Shown piece by piece: positions 8,262-18,227 of a stretch of 64,000 nucleotides of DNA. A program made the position numbers and the translations under genes. The stretch covers positions 1,302,001 through 1,366,000 of the forward strand of contig OY782499.1 of NCBI GenBank assembly GCA_963677815.1, given 5' to 3'. The notes below the pieces were generated by a model. That model saw only the letters and a list, made by a program, of their open reading frames with translations. It searched no databases and was not told the DNA's origin. The stretch comes from JAEKNW01 sp963677815. Lineage in GTDB: Bacteria > Cloacimonadota > Cloacimonadia > Cloacimonadales > JAFGVF01. The stretch's first letter is position 1. Each line of letters starts with the position of its first letter.

Positions 8262-10710
8262 TTTGTCCATAATAGTAATAATAGTAATAATAATAGTATT
8301 TATGTCTATTATAGTATTTTTGTACTTTGATACCGTTAACAATGAAACCATCAACTTTTTTATCAACATTTTGAAGGATTTCATTTGCTCTGGCTAGAAC
8401 AGCTTTTTCAGTATAAGCTACTCTTAACACTAAGAGAAGTTTATCTACTTTCTTAGACATAATAATAGCATCAGTCACAGCTATAACAGGAGGAGAGTCA
8501 AATAAAACATAATCATAAACACTTTCTAACTCTCTAATAAATTGATCCATTCTTTCAGAAGATATAAGCTCTGAAGGATTAGGTGGAATAAAACCAGAAG
8601 TGATTACATCTAGGTTTGGGATACCTGATTTTTTAACAACATCATTAACTAAAAGGGTGTCATCAATTAAGTAGTCACTAGATCCATTATCTTTTTTTAA
8701 TCCAAATTTCGTGTGGATAGTTGGTCTTCTCATATCAATATCAACTAGGACAACTTTATTATTCATTTGGGCAAGGGTAATTGCCAAGTTAGAAGAAGTT
8801 GTTGATTTACCTTCTTTAGGAGCTGAAGAAGTAACCAAAATACTCATAGAACCAGGTTGCTTATTAGCAATAATGTTAGTTCTGAGAGAACGGTATGATT
8901 CAGCAGTAGGTGATTTAGGAGAATAATGAGAAATCAGCTGACCAGTAATATGATTAAGTGATTGCTGAAGTTTAGTTTTTTGCTCATCAGAAGATTGGCT
9001 AATCATACCATTCAATTCCTCTAATTCACTTTCAGGTACATCAATAATTGGAATTGTACCGTAAACAGGACTATCAATATGGGCTTCAATATCTTCTACA
9101 GTTCTTAATTTTGTGTCTAGAGAATGAGCTAAAAAAGCAGAACCAATTCCAAGTCCAAGTCCAAGAATAACACCAATCAAATAATTCATCATCTTCTTTG
9201 GTTTAATTGGATTTGAAGGAACCCCAGCAATTTCCAGAATTCTAACATTACCTATCTGAGAAATTTCAGCAATTTTTGCATCTTCATATTTCTCAGTAAT
9301 TATAGTATGTATTTTTTCATTAAATAATTTATCTCTAGTCAATTTGGAAAGCTCAAGTTCTTGATCAGGAAGTCTATCCATTTCTTTTTGATAATATTGA
9401 ACAGTTTCTCTCAATCCAACCAGTTTAGATGAAACTATCTCGTATTCACTTTCAACATTAGCTAATCTTTCAATAAGTTGAGATCTATAAGAGAATGGGT
9501 CTTGCAAAGTATTTACCTGAACAGTTTCAGTTATCTTTGCTTTTAATTCTCTTTTTAAATTTGAAAGTTCTTCATTAAGGTTAACTAATTCAGGGTGGTC
9601 TTCTTGATAATTTGATTTTGAAGAAAGAACAATAAGATATCTTTCTTTAGTCACAATTTCAGATATCAAATTATTTATCAAAGTATTATTTAAAATGTTA
9701 TCGATAGAAATTGTGTCTTTACTTGTTGCTTGAGTAGTATTCTGATTTGCAACAAAGAAATCTTGATCAACTTCGTCTTCAAACAAGTTTTTAGATGTTA
9801 CTTCAGCAATTTCCTCCTCACTTAACATCTTAGATGATGTATCAGAATAAGCTCTTGTAAGGTCTCTATCTTTGATATATAAATCGTTTAAAATTAAGTT
9901 TTGATTCATAATTTTTCTTCTGAGAATATCAATTTCAGTAGCTTTGAGCAGTGAATCAGTCATAGCAGTATGCATATCTGCTTCAAAAGTACCAGCTTGC
10001 TCAACTAATTTTTGGGATGCAGGGGATAATTCAGATATCTGATTTGATTTCTTAAAATCACGTAATTGCTGTTCTGAATTTTCTAAGAAAGAATTAGTTT
10101 CTTTTACTCTCTCTTCCAAGAATTCTCTAATTTGAGTGAATTCCAATCTAGCATAACGAGTTGTTTCTTCTTGGAAAGCAATCTCTAGGGCATTAATAGC
10201 TTCAGCACACTCAACAGGAGATTCAGATTCATAGCTTAGTGTTAAAACATCAGTCTCTCTAATAGATTCAATTTTAAATCTACCTTTCATTGCTCCTGCT
10301 ATTGATCTAATATATCTATCGTATAAGGGACTCGATTTAGCAATATTAGATGAAGGTAAAGAAAACTGACTAAAGCTATTTGATTGAACTAACTTTTGGG
10401 CAGCACTTACCATGACAGGAGTACTTTGAATTATTTGAATGTTATTATTCAAACTTGTTTTATTATTTCCCATTGAACCAAGCATGAGAAGTTCAGAACC
10501 ACCTTTATTCTCTTCTAGTAGTATTTTACCTCCAGCAGAATAAATTCTAGGTTGCTTGGATGTGTAATAATATGAACCTACTGCTACGATTGCAAAAATA
10601 AAGAATACTAAAAACTTAAATCTATAGATTATAGCTAGATAATCTGATATTTTTATTTCATCTTCGAAGATGTTACCGCTTTTATTTTGATATTTATTAT
10701 TATTTTCCAT
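8209..10710 (-). CDS. Wzc-type polysaccharide co-polymerase and tyrosine autokinase
   Basis: 833 residues. The N-terminal Wzz domain has one TM helix (about 31-49), followed by long coiled-coil stretches. The membrane-proximal GNVRILEIAGVPSNPIKPKK and second TM helix (about 508-530) precede a cytoplasmic BY-kinase with Walker A SSAPKEGKSTT (Lys635), Walker A' VVLVDIDMRRP and Walker B VLFDSPP. The tail holds KYYNRHK followed by ten consecutive tyrosines, an extreme version of the autophosphorylated Tyr cluster. Such proteins control chain length and export of capsule, exopolysaccharide or O-antigen. It follows the SLBB export protein by ten bases. No glycosyltransferases or Wzx/Wzy are nearby. 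Confidence 0.92.
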   Translation of the reverse strand: MENNNKYQNKSGNIFEDEIKISDYLAIIYRFKFLVFFIFAIVAVGSYYYTSKQPRIYSAGGKILLEENKGGSELLMLGSMGNNKTSLNNNIQIIQSTPVMVSAAQKLVQSNSFSQFSLPSSNIAKSSPLYDRYIRSIAGAMKGRFKIESIRETDVLTLSYESESPVECAEAINALEIAFQEETTRYARLEFTQIREFLEERVKETNSFLENSEQQLRDFKKSNQISELSPASQKLVEQAGTFEADMHTAMTDSLLKATEIDILRRKIMNQNLILNDLYIKDRDLTRAYSDTSSKMLSEEEIAEVTSKNLFEDEVDQDFFVANQNTTQATSKDTISIDNILNNTLINNLISEIVTKERYLIVLSSKSNYQEDHPELVNLNEELSNLKRELKAKITETVQVNTLQDPFSYRSQLIERLANVESEYEIVSSKLVGLRETVQYYQKEMDRLPDQELELSKLTRDKLFNEKIHTIITEKYEDAKIAEISQIGNVRILEIAGVPSNPIKPKKMMNYLIGVILGLGLGIGSAFLAHSLDTKLRTVEDIEAHIDSPVYGTIPIIDVPESELEELNGMISQSSDEQKTKLQQSLNHITGQLISHYSPKSPTAESYRSLRTNIIANKQPGSMSILVTSSAPKEGKSTTSSNLAITLAQMNNKVVLVDIDMRRPTIHTKFGLKKDNGSSDYLIDDTLLVNDVVKKSGIPNLDVITSGFIPPNPSELISSERMDQFIRELESVYDYVLFDSPPVIAVTDAIIMSKKVDKLLLVLRVAYTEKAVLARANEILQNVDKKVDGFIVNGIKVQKYYNRHKYYYYYYYYYYGQNESKKKSRNIFSFLRKN

Positions 10711-10720
10711 GAGGCCTCTC

Positions 10721-11200
10721 TTATAGTTTTAGTATTGTAATGTAAACAGATAAGATGATTCCTATTTCAGACATAAATTTAACAAAATCTTTAAATTTAC
10801 GATAAAATGTTCCTCTTACTATCACAGTATCACCAGGTTTAAGTGTTACATTATACTCTTTATCTCCACTATTTAGGTAAGATTCTAAATCAATAGAAAT
10901 AGTTTCTTCTTGTTCTCCATAAGAGCGGACAATTCTAATATCCTGAAGACGGGCATCGTCAGATGGACCACCTGCTAAGGCTATTAAGGTTAATATGTCA
11001 GTGTTATCTGGGACTAGATATAAGCCTGGACTTTTTACTTCTCCCCAGATATAGGCATTGATTTTAAGTTGTTCCTGATCACCTCTGGCACCTGAAAATG
11101 AGTATGCTGATGCATTATTAATACCAGAAGAAACTGCATCTTGTGCAGTAATTGACATGCTAAACATGATTAGTATCGTTACTATAATAAATCGTCTCAC
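10721..11200 (-). CDS. SLBB-domain polysaccharide export protein (Wza-like, short)
   Basis: 159 residues with a signal peptide (about 1-19), one SLBB domain (YIWGEVKSPGLYLVPDNTD, ALAGGPSDDARLQDIRIVR, LKPGDTVIVRG) and a hydrophobic C-terminal segment (about 140-158). It lacks the N-terminal Poly_export domain of full-length Wza, so it is a minimal export partner for the downstream Wzc-type kinase. The start is GTG at 11200 with AGGGG upstream. Confidence 0.82.
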   Translation of the reverse strand: MRRFIIVTILIMFSMSITAQDAVSSGINNASAYSFSGARGDQEQLKINAYIWGEVKSPGLYLVPDNTDILTLIALAGGPSDDARLQDIRIVRSYGEQEETISIDLESYLNSGDKEYNVTLKPGDTVIVRGTFYRKFKDFVKFMSEIGIILSVYITILKL

Positions 11201-11267
11201 AAGAGCCCCTTTATATGTTTTTTACAATTAATTATTTAATAAAATATAAGTCAAGATTATTCTCAGC

Positions 11268-12101
11268 TCAATTACTCTTTATTTCGAAAGAACTGACTTC
11301 AGATTCTGAACCATAATAGAAGGTTCTATCTTCTTCAATATCTCCGTAATAGAAACTATCTAATTCAAAATCAAATTTGAATACATCAACTCTCCAAGAA
11401 TAAAATCCTTCAGCTAGACTGCCACCTGTATAATTCGCAGAAGATTCATCTTGTAAGTTCTCATCTGGAGCATCGATAAGAACATCTTTTTGCCATATTA
11501 ACTCATTATCATTATTGAATAATAATACTCTATAGAAATCATAACTTGCTGTGTCACTCCAATTAAACACAAGATTCTGAGAGCTTGTAAAGCTTTGCCC
11601 ATTATAGGGTGATATTGGATATACTTTTTCAGATAATCTATAGTGGACAGTATCGGATCTTGTTGAATTACCTGCTCGATCGTAGATATCTATAAAATAA
11701 GAAAACTTATTTTCATGTAATACGTCAGCAGTTATGCTATTATCTATGTAGTGATAAATGTCAGCAGATATTGAATCAACTTTTACAATATTATTAATAT
11801 CATCGTTCATGTATCTATGAATAATAATTTTCTCTAAATCATTATCTAAAGACAAATTATCCCACATAATTCTAAATCCTGGGTTACCTTCATCTGCGTC
11901 TATACCATTGTTTTCATCATCTAGAAAAAATGAATTATTATTATAGGTAATAGTACCATCACCAGTATCACCTAGATGAGGGTATAATATTCTCTTAGTT
12001 GGTGGTATATTATCCTTGTCTAAGTCATCATCCCCAGAACATGCAAACATGACTATACTTAGCACAAGTAATAGTCCTAGTTTTAGTAAATCTCTTCTCA
12101 T
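11268..12101 (-). CDS. Lipoprotein with fibronectin-III-like domains
   Basis: 277 residues with a lipoprotein signal: hydrophobic core then VMFAC, with Cys21 followed by SGDDD. After a short linker come two beta-rich modules with the layout of Fn3 domains (DIYDRAGNSTRSDTVHY; then ISPYNGQSF, VFNWSDTASYDFYRVLLF and GFYSWRV). It lies nine bases from the PorV-like gene and 67 from the SLBB gene. It is probably an outer-membrane lipoprotein acting with the surface-export block. I do not recognise a specific family. Confidence 0.75.
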   Translation of the reverse strand: MRRDLLKLGLLLVLSIVMFACSGDDDLDKDNIPPTKRILYPHLGDTGDGTITYNNNSFFLDDENNGIDADEGNPGFRIMWDNLSLDNDLEKIIIHRYMNDDINNIVKVDSISADIYHYIDNSITADVLHENKFSYFIDIYDRAGNSTRSDTVHYRLSEKVYPISPYNGQSFTSSQNLVFNWSDTASYDFYRVLLFNNDNELIWQKDVLIDAPDENLQDESSANYTGGSLAEGFYSWRVDVFKFDFELDSFYYGDIEEDRTFYYGSESEVSSFEIKSN

Positions 12102-12110
12102 ATATGTCTC

Positions 12111-13118
12111 CTAAAAAGTAAAGCTTAGCCCGATTCTATTTGTATTGCCTAGGTTATTTGTAACAAAGGCATAATCTATATTGAAGTTATAAACAGTTAA
12201 TCCTAAACCAGTTGAGTAATTTCCATCGCTATAACCACCTCTAACAGCAACTTTCTGGTCATAGTTGAATTCACCACCATAATGTACTTGCTCATCATAT
12301 ACATAATCTTGGTCTAAAGCAAGAGTTAATATTGATTTGATAAAGGGTAGAGGTTGCTCAATAGCCACACCCATTTTAGTGTTCATAAGAATTTGATCAA
12401 CTCTGTCTGAACGTGAATCCCATTTTATATCTGTATCACCCAAATCCATAAAATTAATTCCATACTTAATCTTACCTAAATAATCTTTGTTAAAGACGTA
12501 TGACATATCAGTTGAAGCAAGAAGAGAAAGGTCAAAGCCAGTCCCGGTTCCCATGTTTTCGAATAGTTTTCTTCTGATGAATTTGAGATTACCTCCAGCA
12601 TAGAAATCAATCGGCATTTCAAAGAATTTCCAACCTAGATCAAGGTCAAAGTGGATGTGTTTACTAAAGCCGAGTTGGAAAAGGTCATCTGTACTTTTGA
12701 ATCTACTAGTTGGTTCACCAGGCAAATGTAGGGCCGGATTAGCTACTCTCTGGTCTACATTAGTTCCATAGAGATATTTTTCTTCAAATCGAGGTATATC
12801 ATCTACTGTAAGGCGAGTCCAGTTAATACCAATAGTTGCATTGTTTGGAAGTGGTTGACAGTAGACTACATTATCATAACTTGCTAAATTATCATATAGA
12901 AAAGCATGCATAGCGAATATTTGACTATCTTTGATCTGTCCAATTCCAGCAGTATTCCAATATATTGCATTAGCATCGTCAGCTATAGCGCTGTAGGCTC
13001 CTCCCATAGAAATAGCCCTTACGCCACCACCAATAGCTAAAAAGTCACCAGCGTATCGACCAGCAAAAAGACTCATACAAGTAACTAGTGTTATAATTAT
13101 TATATATATTTTTTTCAT
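12111..13118 (-). CDS. PorV/UPF0164-type outer membrane beta-barrel
   Basis: 335 residues with a signal peptide (cleaved near LFAG) and the PorV/UPF0164 start GGGVRAISMGGAYSAIADDANAIYWNTAGI. Alternating amphipathic strands follow and the protein ends in FNIDYAFVTNNLG and RIGLSFTF, a barrel C-terminus with terminal Phe. In type IX secretion PorV is the shuttle that carries cargo to the C25 protease PorU. A C25 gene lies directly upstream here (nine bases), supporting a PorU-PorV pair. The specific name PorV is an inference. Confidence 0.85.
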   Translation of the reverse strand: MKKIYIIIITLVTCMSLFAGRYAGDFLAIGGGVRAISMGGAYSAIADDANAIYWNTAGIGQIKDSQIFAMHAFLYDNLASYDNVVYCQPLPNNATIGINWTRLTVDDIPRFEEKYLYGTNVDQRVANPALHLPGEPTSRFKSTDDLFQLGFSKHIHFDLDLGWKFFEMPIDFYAGGNLKFIRRKLFENMGTGTGFDLSLLASTDMSYVFNKDYLGKIKYGINFMDLGDTDIKWDSRSDRVDQILMNTKMGVAIEQPLPFIKSILTLALDQDYVYDEQVHYGGEFNYDQKVAVRGGYSDGNYSTGLGLTVYNFNIDYAFVTNNLGNTNRIGLSFTF

Positions 13119-13127
13119 TATTATCCC

Positions 13128-16100
13128 CTATTTAATTATTGCCAGTTTCTGGATTCTTTCAATTTTTTTACTTCCTCTTTTTGCGATAATTTTATAGAAG
13201 TAAACACCATTTGCTAAGTCAAAACCTGCTTTATCTTTGCAATCCCAGCCATAGACTGTTCGTGGATATTCGTGATAACCAACTGAAGTTGGTAAATTTT
13301 TAAACTCTACCACCTTTCTTCCAGATACACTGTAAACAATCAAATCAACTTTATCAGCATCATCTGTTAAGGTATAAGTAAAACGAGTCCTACCATCATT
13401 TACAGGTTCTGTAGCTTGGGCTATGACAGGGTTAGGGTAGTTGGCAATATTGATAACATCAAAAGAAGTGTTTACTTTGAAAGTAACATCTAAAGAATTA
13501 AAGTTACCACTAACATCAGTACAATCAACAACTAGGGTATATTCTCCTTTTGGTAAATCCAGAGGATATTTTATAGGAATATTATTAACATTGTTATCAT
13601 TTTGAGTTATTACAAGCTTTTCCTCAGGGATTATTTCTCCATTGAGGTAGAGGGCAAACCTGTTTTCATCGATATCTATACCATTAGCATCTGAGAGAAC
13701 TAATGAAATAGTTCCCTTACCTGAGATATACCCACCTTGAGTAAACTCTTGTTCTTGTACATTTGGGTCAATTTGCGGCAAGATTTCATCTTTATTTCTT
13801 AGAATGGTAAATTTTCCAAGTTTTTTTATTCTTCCTCTGATAGTTCCATCTTCTGTTGAAGTAAAACCACCTTGGAAAATCCATTTCTGATAGTTTTCTT
13901 CCCATCTGAACAATTTAATCTGACTATTTTCAGCATAATAATTAGTAAGAGAGTCTAGTCTTGCATACTTTATCTTAACGTCTAATTGGTCGTTAAGCAA
14001 GAGACCTGTAGAATCTGCAATTTCCTTATTAAGACAAGTAATGTCATATACTCTTGATTCATAACCTGAATCTACATAAACAAGCTCTACATCAGGTTGT
14101 TGATAAGGTGTTAGAAAGTCTTGATGGGTAATATTGAACAACATTTCATTATCAGAATAATTAGCTGGAATGACTAGTTCTGCACAATTATCAGTACTTG
14201 TTACATTGCCTCCAGTATTTCCAATAACTTGATAGTTCATGATATTTTCATAATTATGAGTATTATTAGATTGGCTTATTTCGCTAAACTCATTAGGATA
14301 GTTAACTCTGAGAGTGAAACGATAATTACCAGTGCTAAGATTATCAATGGGAATATTTAACTCAATCTCTTCATTAATATCCATAGCTTGTAAAGTGCTT
14401 TCATAAATTAATTCAGATTCTGAGCTAGTTAAGTCTAAGCGATTAAGCTGATAATTACAGACAGTTGAAAAACTATTCCCCAAATTTTTAATACTATAGT
14501 TTAGGGTCGGTGTTCCAGATAAATCATTTAACTCACCCTTCAAAATTGCTAAATCTGGAGCTAATACTACATAATTGTATTGATTTGAAGTTATGTTATC
14601 TTCATCAGTTGTTACAACTTCTATTGTATATATAACTTCTCTATCTGCATTCTGTTTAGGTATATAAGAACTAGTGATATACTCATTTTCTGAATTTTCA
14701 ACTAATTCCATAGGAATAATGCTTCTATCTTTTGCAAAAGAAGTGGTATATTCTAAAGCAACACTTTTTATCTCTTTTTCAGATAGGATATTACATGAAA
14801 CTCTAACAGAATCATATACGGTTGGGTTGGCTGGATATTGATTTATATTAGCAAAATTTGAAGACCCAACACCAATATTTCTTTCTCCAAAATATACGCC
14901 TTGAGAATTATAAGCTTCAACTCTAAGTCTGTAGAATTCTCCTTCTTGACTTTCTTCTGGTATTGTATAAGTATGGTTATAAGTCCCAGCAATAATTGGT
15001 AGATAGTAAGGAATATTTTTAACAAGTCCTAGTTTATCAATTACGTATAATTTTGCTTTTTCTAATCCAGGGAGACTGGTGTTCATAGAAACTCTAATAG
15101 TATCTCCAGGAGCATATAAATCTTTGTCACTAGTAATTTCCAAAGCAGAAATTGGCTTGTGAAGTGGGATATTTGGATCTCCAATTAAAACACAACCCGA
15201 TGTTAGTGCAACTCGAGCAGATCCACTCGATTTAACATAGAATTTAGCTTTAGTATAATTAACTACTTCTCCTAAATTATCTAGTTCTGCTCTGAAGTAT
15301 CCATCAGCTAAAGCAGTACCAAAAGTTAAATCTTGATTAAGATAACCCAATCCAGAAAAACCAATAGTAGCTATGGCTCCTTTTTCAGGTTCGGATACAA
15401 AGGCTTCACTGATACAAGAAGCTCCAGGATAGTCAAAAGATGAAGCATAGCAAGCAAGACTAGAAACAAAAGGATAATAATCATTGTTTAAAGTTCTTAT
15501 ATCATTAAAATTAAGCAAGTTGTAGTCAGCCCAAATTCTACCACCACCATGGCCCATAAATTGTAAGAAGGTAGTTCCTTGGTCAATATTATCTTTCAAA
15601 GAAAAAGTTGAACCATAATAGTTTGAATCAACAGTTTGAGTAGTTGTATAAACCCTCGAAACCCTATAGTCATCATTGATCATTCTTCTTCTAATGATTT
15701 CTTCTTGCTGAGAAAAAATATCGTTATCATCACTAACTTTTCCACCAGCAGAAAGAGTTACGTGGGCAGAACCTAAACTTTCAAAATCAGTTTCTTTGAT
15801 ATGTTTATAACTTTTTTGAGCAATATCATTTATCTGCTGAGCTTCCCAAACATTTATTCTTGAGACAGCTATCTCTGCTATATGGTCATCACCTATAATA
15901 CATCCATACCAGTTATCGCTTGGAGTAACTCCGTGTTTCCAGGTCCATACTTTTCTATAAGGAATGATATTATAAATCTCTGTTGGTGAATTATCTGTAG
16001 TATTATAAGTCGCATCTCCTGCTAAAAGAACACTTGAAACTCTGGGAGCTGACCAATTATGGTAAGCATAGGAAAGGAAATCTTTTATCGCATCAGCAGA

Positions 16101-18086
16101 GACGATACCATGATTAAATTCATCATATATATCTTGGACATCAATAACCTTTGTCCTGTGTCCCATTTCATCCCAAAGACTCTTGTAAGTAGATAAACCT
16201 TCATTAGCAATGAAGTCATTCTTAGTGATAATTAAGCAATCGTAATTATTTGATGTTGACCTCAAATCTGATACTTGGTCTATTTGGATTTCCAGAGCTT
16301 CTTTCTTATTTGCTTCTGTAATAGCAATATAGTTGGTATCCTCTGAATCAACATTATCTTGGAAAGTTACATTATAAGGGGCTTCACCCAGCTCAAATGC
16401 TGGCTCTATTCTCACATTCTCCATTTTACTTGAGCCTATTTTATAAACAGATACATCTGTATTCTGGAAACCACCTAGGACGAACTGATATAAACCATAA
16501 CCTTTTGTCTTAGGCTTTTTGAATTTAATCCAGTCTAAATCTGTTTTATATTCTCTCCAGTAAGTTAGGTCCAAATAATCTAGAGCAACTAATTCATTCT
16601 CACCATTAGGTGTATCTCCAGTTAGACTGATGTATAGATAGTTTTCTCCATGATTTAAAAATGAATTAGGAATTTGATTTTCACTTGTAAAGACTTCTTC
16701 AGTCTGACCAGTCCATACCTTTGAATCAACAATACCCTGATTAAGTCTAACAATTGCATGATGGTCATTAATTTGAGTATCACTGTATGTTAAGCCAAAG
16801 AGAGAAACCTCAGCTTCTAATTTATTAATATTCAAATCTGCTGGATATTGAATATCAAAAGGAATGATTTCTAGATTTGGAGCTTTTATCTTTCTCCAAA
16901 AGTAATTATCTTCTCGATAATAATTAACATCATAACTATAGCCTCTACCGATTTTTTCGTAGAAAGACTGAACCTCGAAATGAACATTATAATCATAGTT
17001 GCTAGGCTGGATGTAATCCGAAGGACTTGAGAACATAATACCACCATTCTCAATCGCCATTCTTGCTCCTAGACCATCTATAAGTCTTAACTTGTAGACA
17101 TTTCGAGATGAGTAAGCTGAATAATAAGATGTTTCTCCAGGGTTTCTTCTTCCATAAAACTCAAAATAATCACCTTCATCAAATGAACCATCTTCTTCGC
17201 CATAGAAGTAAATTGGCTCTAAGCCTTGTTTACTTTCCAGTTGAAGATTTTTAGGGTTAACAGAACTTAAATTCCAACCCAAGGAGATACCTGTTTCTTC
17301 TTGGTATTCGGCAAGTTTTTCTCTTAAATAAGAGTAGGTAATCTTGTAAAGGCCATCCTCTATTACTATTAAATCAATAGCATTGTGTGAGTAATATTCC
17401 CTTTCTATATTAGTATTAGAGGCGATTTCTTTTCTCCATTTTTTTGAGAATTTGTTGTTTAAGAAAAAACTATCTCCCACCTTATCTATATAATTTTGAG
17501 ATAATTGCCAATCTCTTTTAACAGTCTTATCACCGTTAATGATGATTTCTAATTCAATATATTCATGAACATATAGCTTTGTTTGATATTCATTATACTG
17601 GAAGGGATATAATTGGAAGCTTGCAAATTTCCTATCTCCAAGGAAAGCAGTCTCACTTTTATCAACAATACTTTTTGGATATAGTTCATTTTTTAATCTT
17701 GCTGTTTGTGGATTTATTTCTTTATATTCAACTTGGTAGTTGTCTAGAATTTGAACTTCTGGACAAGGCTCAAGTTTTAGATTTTTATATTCCTTACTAT
17801 TTTTCTTTAAAACAGAGATTTGTATATCCCCATCTTCAGGAAGTCCAATAGCCTCAGCGAAGTAGGGAAGAGTAGCTTTTCCTTCGTCAAAGGTAAGTTC
17901 GCAGTCTGAAATTTCTATTTTATCGAATGTAGGATTTGAATTTTTACTTCTGGTAATTGCATAATCTGGTATTTTAAAAGCCAATTTGATATATGATTCA
18001 TTCATTTCTAATACTTGAAAATCATATCCAAAGAGAAACTGAAAGGCACCTATAATTAGGGCAATTATTATTATTCTTTTAGTCAT
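13128..18086 (-). CDS. Peptidase C25 (gingipain/PorU-like) with C-terminal sorting domain
   Basis: 1652 residues with a signal peptide. A PorU-like N-terminal region is followed by the C25 caspase-like domain (about 620-980) with MGHGGGRIW (His846) and SLACYASS (Cys879) as the catalytic pair. Ig-like and CARDB-like beta modules come next, then a C-terminal domain with NYPNPV, DLIVYSVSGRKV and LANGVYFYKIIAKRG, typical of type IX secretion signals. PorU is the cell-surface sortase that cleaves this signal and attaches cargo to anionic LPS. Size, architecture and the PorV neighbour favour PorU over a secreted gingipain. It is the first gene of the surface block, 141 bp after purD. Confidence 0.87.
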   Translation of the reverse strand: MTKRIIIIALIIGAFQFLFGYDFQVLEMNESYIKLAFKIPDYAITRSKNSNPTFDKIEISDCELTFDEGKATLPYFAEAIGLPEDGDIQISVLKKNSKEYKNLKLEPCPEVQILDNYQVEYKEINPQTARLKNELYPKSIVDKSETAFLGDRKFASFQLYPFQYNEYQTKLYVHEYIELEIIINGDKTVKRDWQLSQNYIDKVGDSFFLNNKFSKKWRKEIASNTNIEREYYSHNAIDLIVIEDGLYKITYSYLREKLAEYQEETGISLGWNLSSVNPKNLQLESKQGLEPIYFYGEEDGSFDEGDYFEFYGRRNPGETSYYSAYSSRNVYKLRLIDGLGARMAIENGGIMFSSPSDYIQPSNYDYNVHFEVQSFYEKIGRGYSYDVNYYREDNYFWRKIKAPNLEIIPFDIQYPADLNINKLEAEVSLFGLTYSDTQINDHHAIVRLNQGIVDSKVWTGQTEEVFTSENQIPNSFLNHGENYLYISLTGDTPNGENELVALDYLDLTYWREYKTDLDWIKFKKPKTKGYGLYQFVLGGFQNTDVSVYKIGSSKMENVRIEPAFELGEAPYNVTFQDNVDSEDTNYIAITEANKKEALEIQIDQVSDLRSTSNNYDCLIITKNDFIANEGLSTYKSLWDEMGHRTKVIDVQDIYDEFNHGIVSADAIKDFLSYAYHNWSAPRVSSVLLAGDATYNTTDNSPTEIYNIIPYRKVWTWKHGVTPSDNWYGCIIGDDHIAEIAVSRINVWEAQQINDIAQKSYKHIKETDFESLGSAHVTLSAGGKVSDDNDIFSQQEEIIRRRMINDDYRVSRVYTTTQTVDSNYYGSTFSLKDNIDQGTTFLQFMGHGGGRIWADYNLLNFNDIRTLNNDYYPFVSSLACYASSFDYPGASCISEAFVSEPEKGAIATIGFSGLGYLNQDLTFGTALADGYFRAELDNLGEVVNYTKAKFYVKSSGSARVALTSGCVLIGDPNIPLHKPISALEITSDKDLYAPGDTIRVSMNTSLPGLEKAKLYVIDKLGLVKNIPYYLPIIAGTYNHTYTIPEESQEGEFYRLRVEAYNSQGVYFGERNIGVGSSNFANINQYPANPTVYDSVRVSCNILSEKEIKSVALEYTTSFAKDRSIIPMELVENSENEYITSSYIPKQNADREVIYTIEVVTTDEDNITSNQYNYVVLAPDLAILKGELNDLSGTPTLNYSIKNLGNSFSTVCNYQLNRLDLTSSESELIYESTLQAMDINEEIELNIPIDNLSTGNYRFTLRVNYPNEFSEISQSNNTHNYENIMNYQVIGNTGGNVTSTDNCAELVIPANYSDNEMLFNITHQDFLTPYQQPDVELVYVDSGYESRVYDITCLNKEIADSTGLLLNDQLDVKIKYARLDSLTNYYAENSQIKLFRWEENYQKWIFQGGFTSTEDGTIRGRIKKLGKFTILRNKDEILPQIDPNVQEQEFTQGGYISGKGTISLVLSDANGIDIDENRFALYLNGEIIPEEKLVITQNDNNVNNIPIKYPLDLPKGEYTLVVDCTDVSGNFNSLDVTFKVNTSFDVINIANYPNPVIAQATEPVNDGRTRFTYTLTDDADKVDLIVYSVSGRKVVEFKNLPTSVGYHEYPRTVYGWDCKDKAGFDLANGVYFYKIIAKRGSKKIERIQKLAIIK

Positions 18087-18227
18087 TATATCTCTCTCAT
18101 TTCCTTATTGTGTTATTAAACAGTATTACTTACTATTTTTTATGGACCTAGTAGTTATGAATAAACTACGCGTTCAAAACAAATATTTCTTTCTTATTTA
18201 AGAACAATAATAGTTATATCCTCCTAA

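Noticed and set aside
8262..8384. N-terminal extension of IspE starting MKSFKMLIKK
   Set aside because: It is the out-of-frame reading of the kinase tail (Ile/Thr-rich from the TAY repeat).
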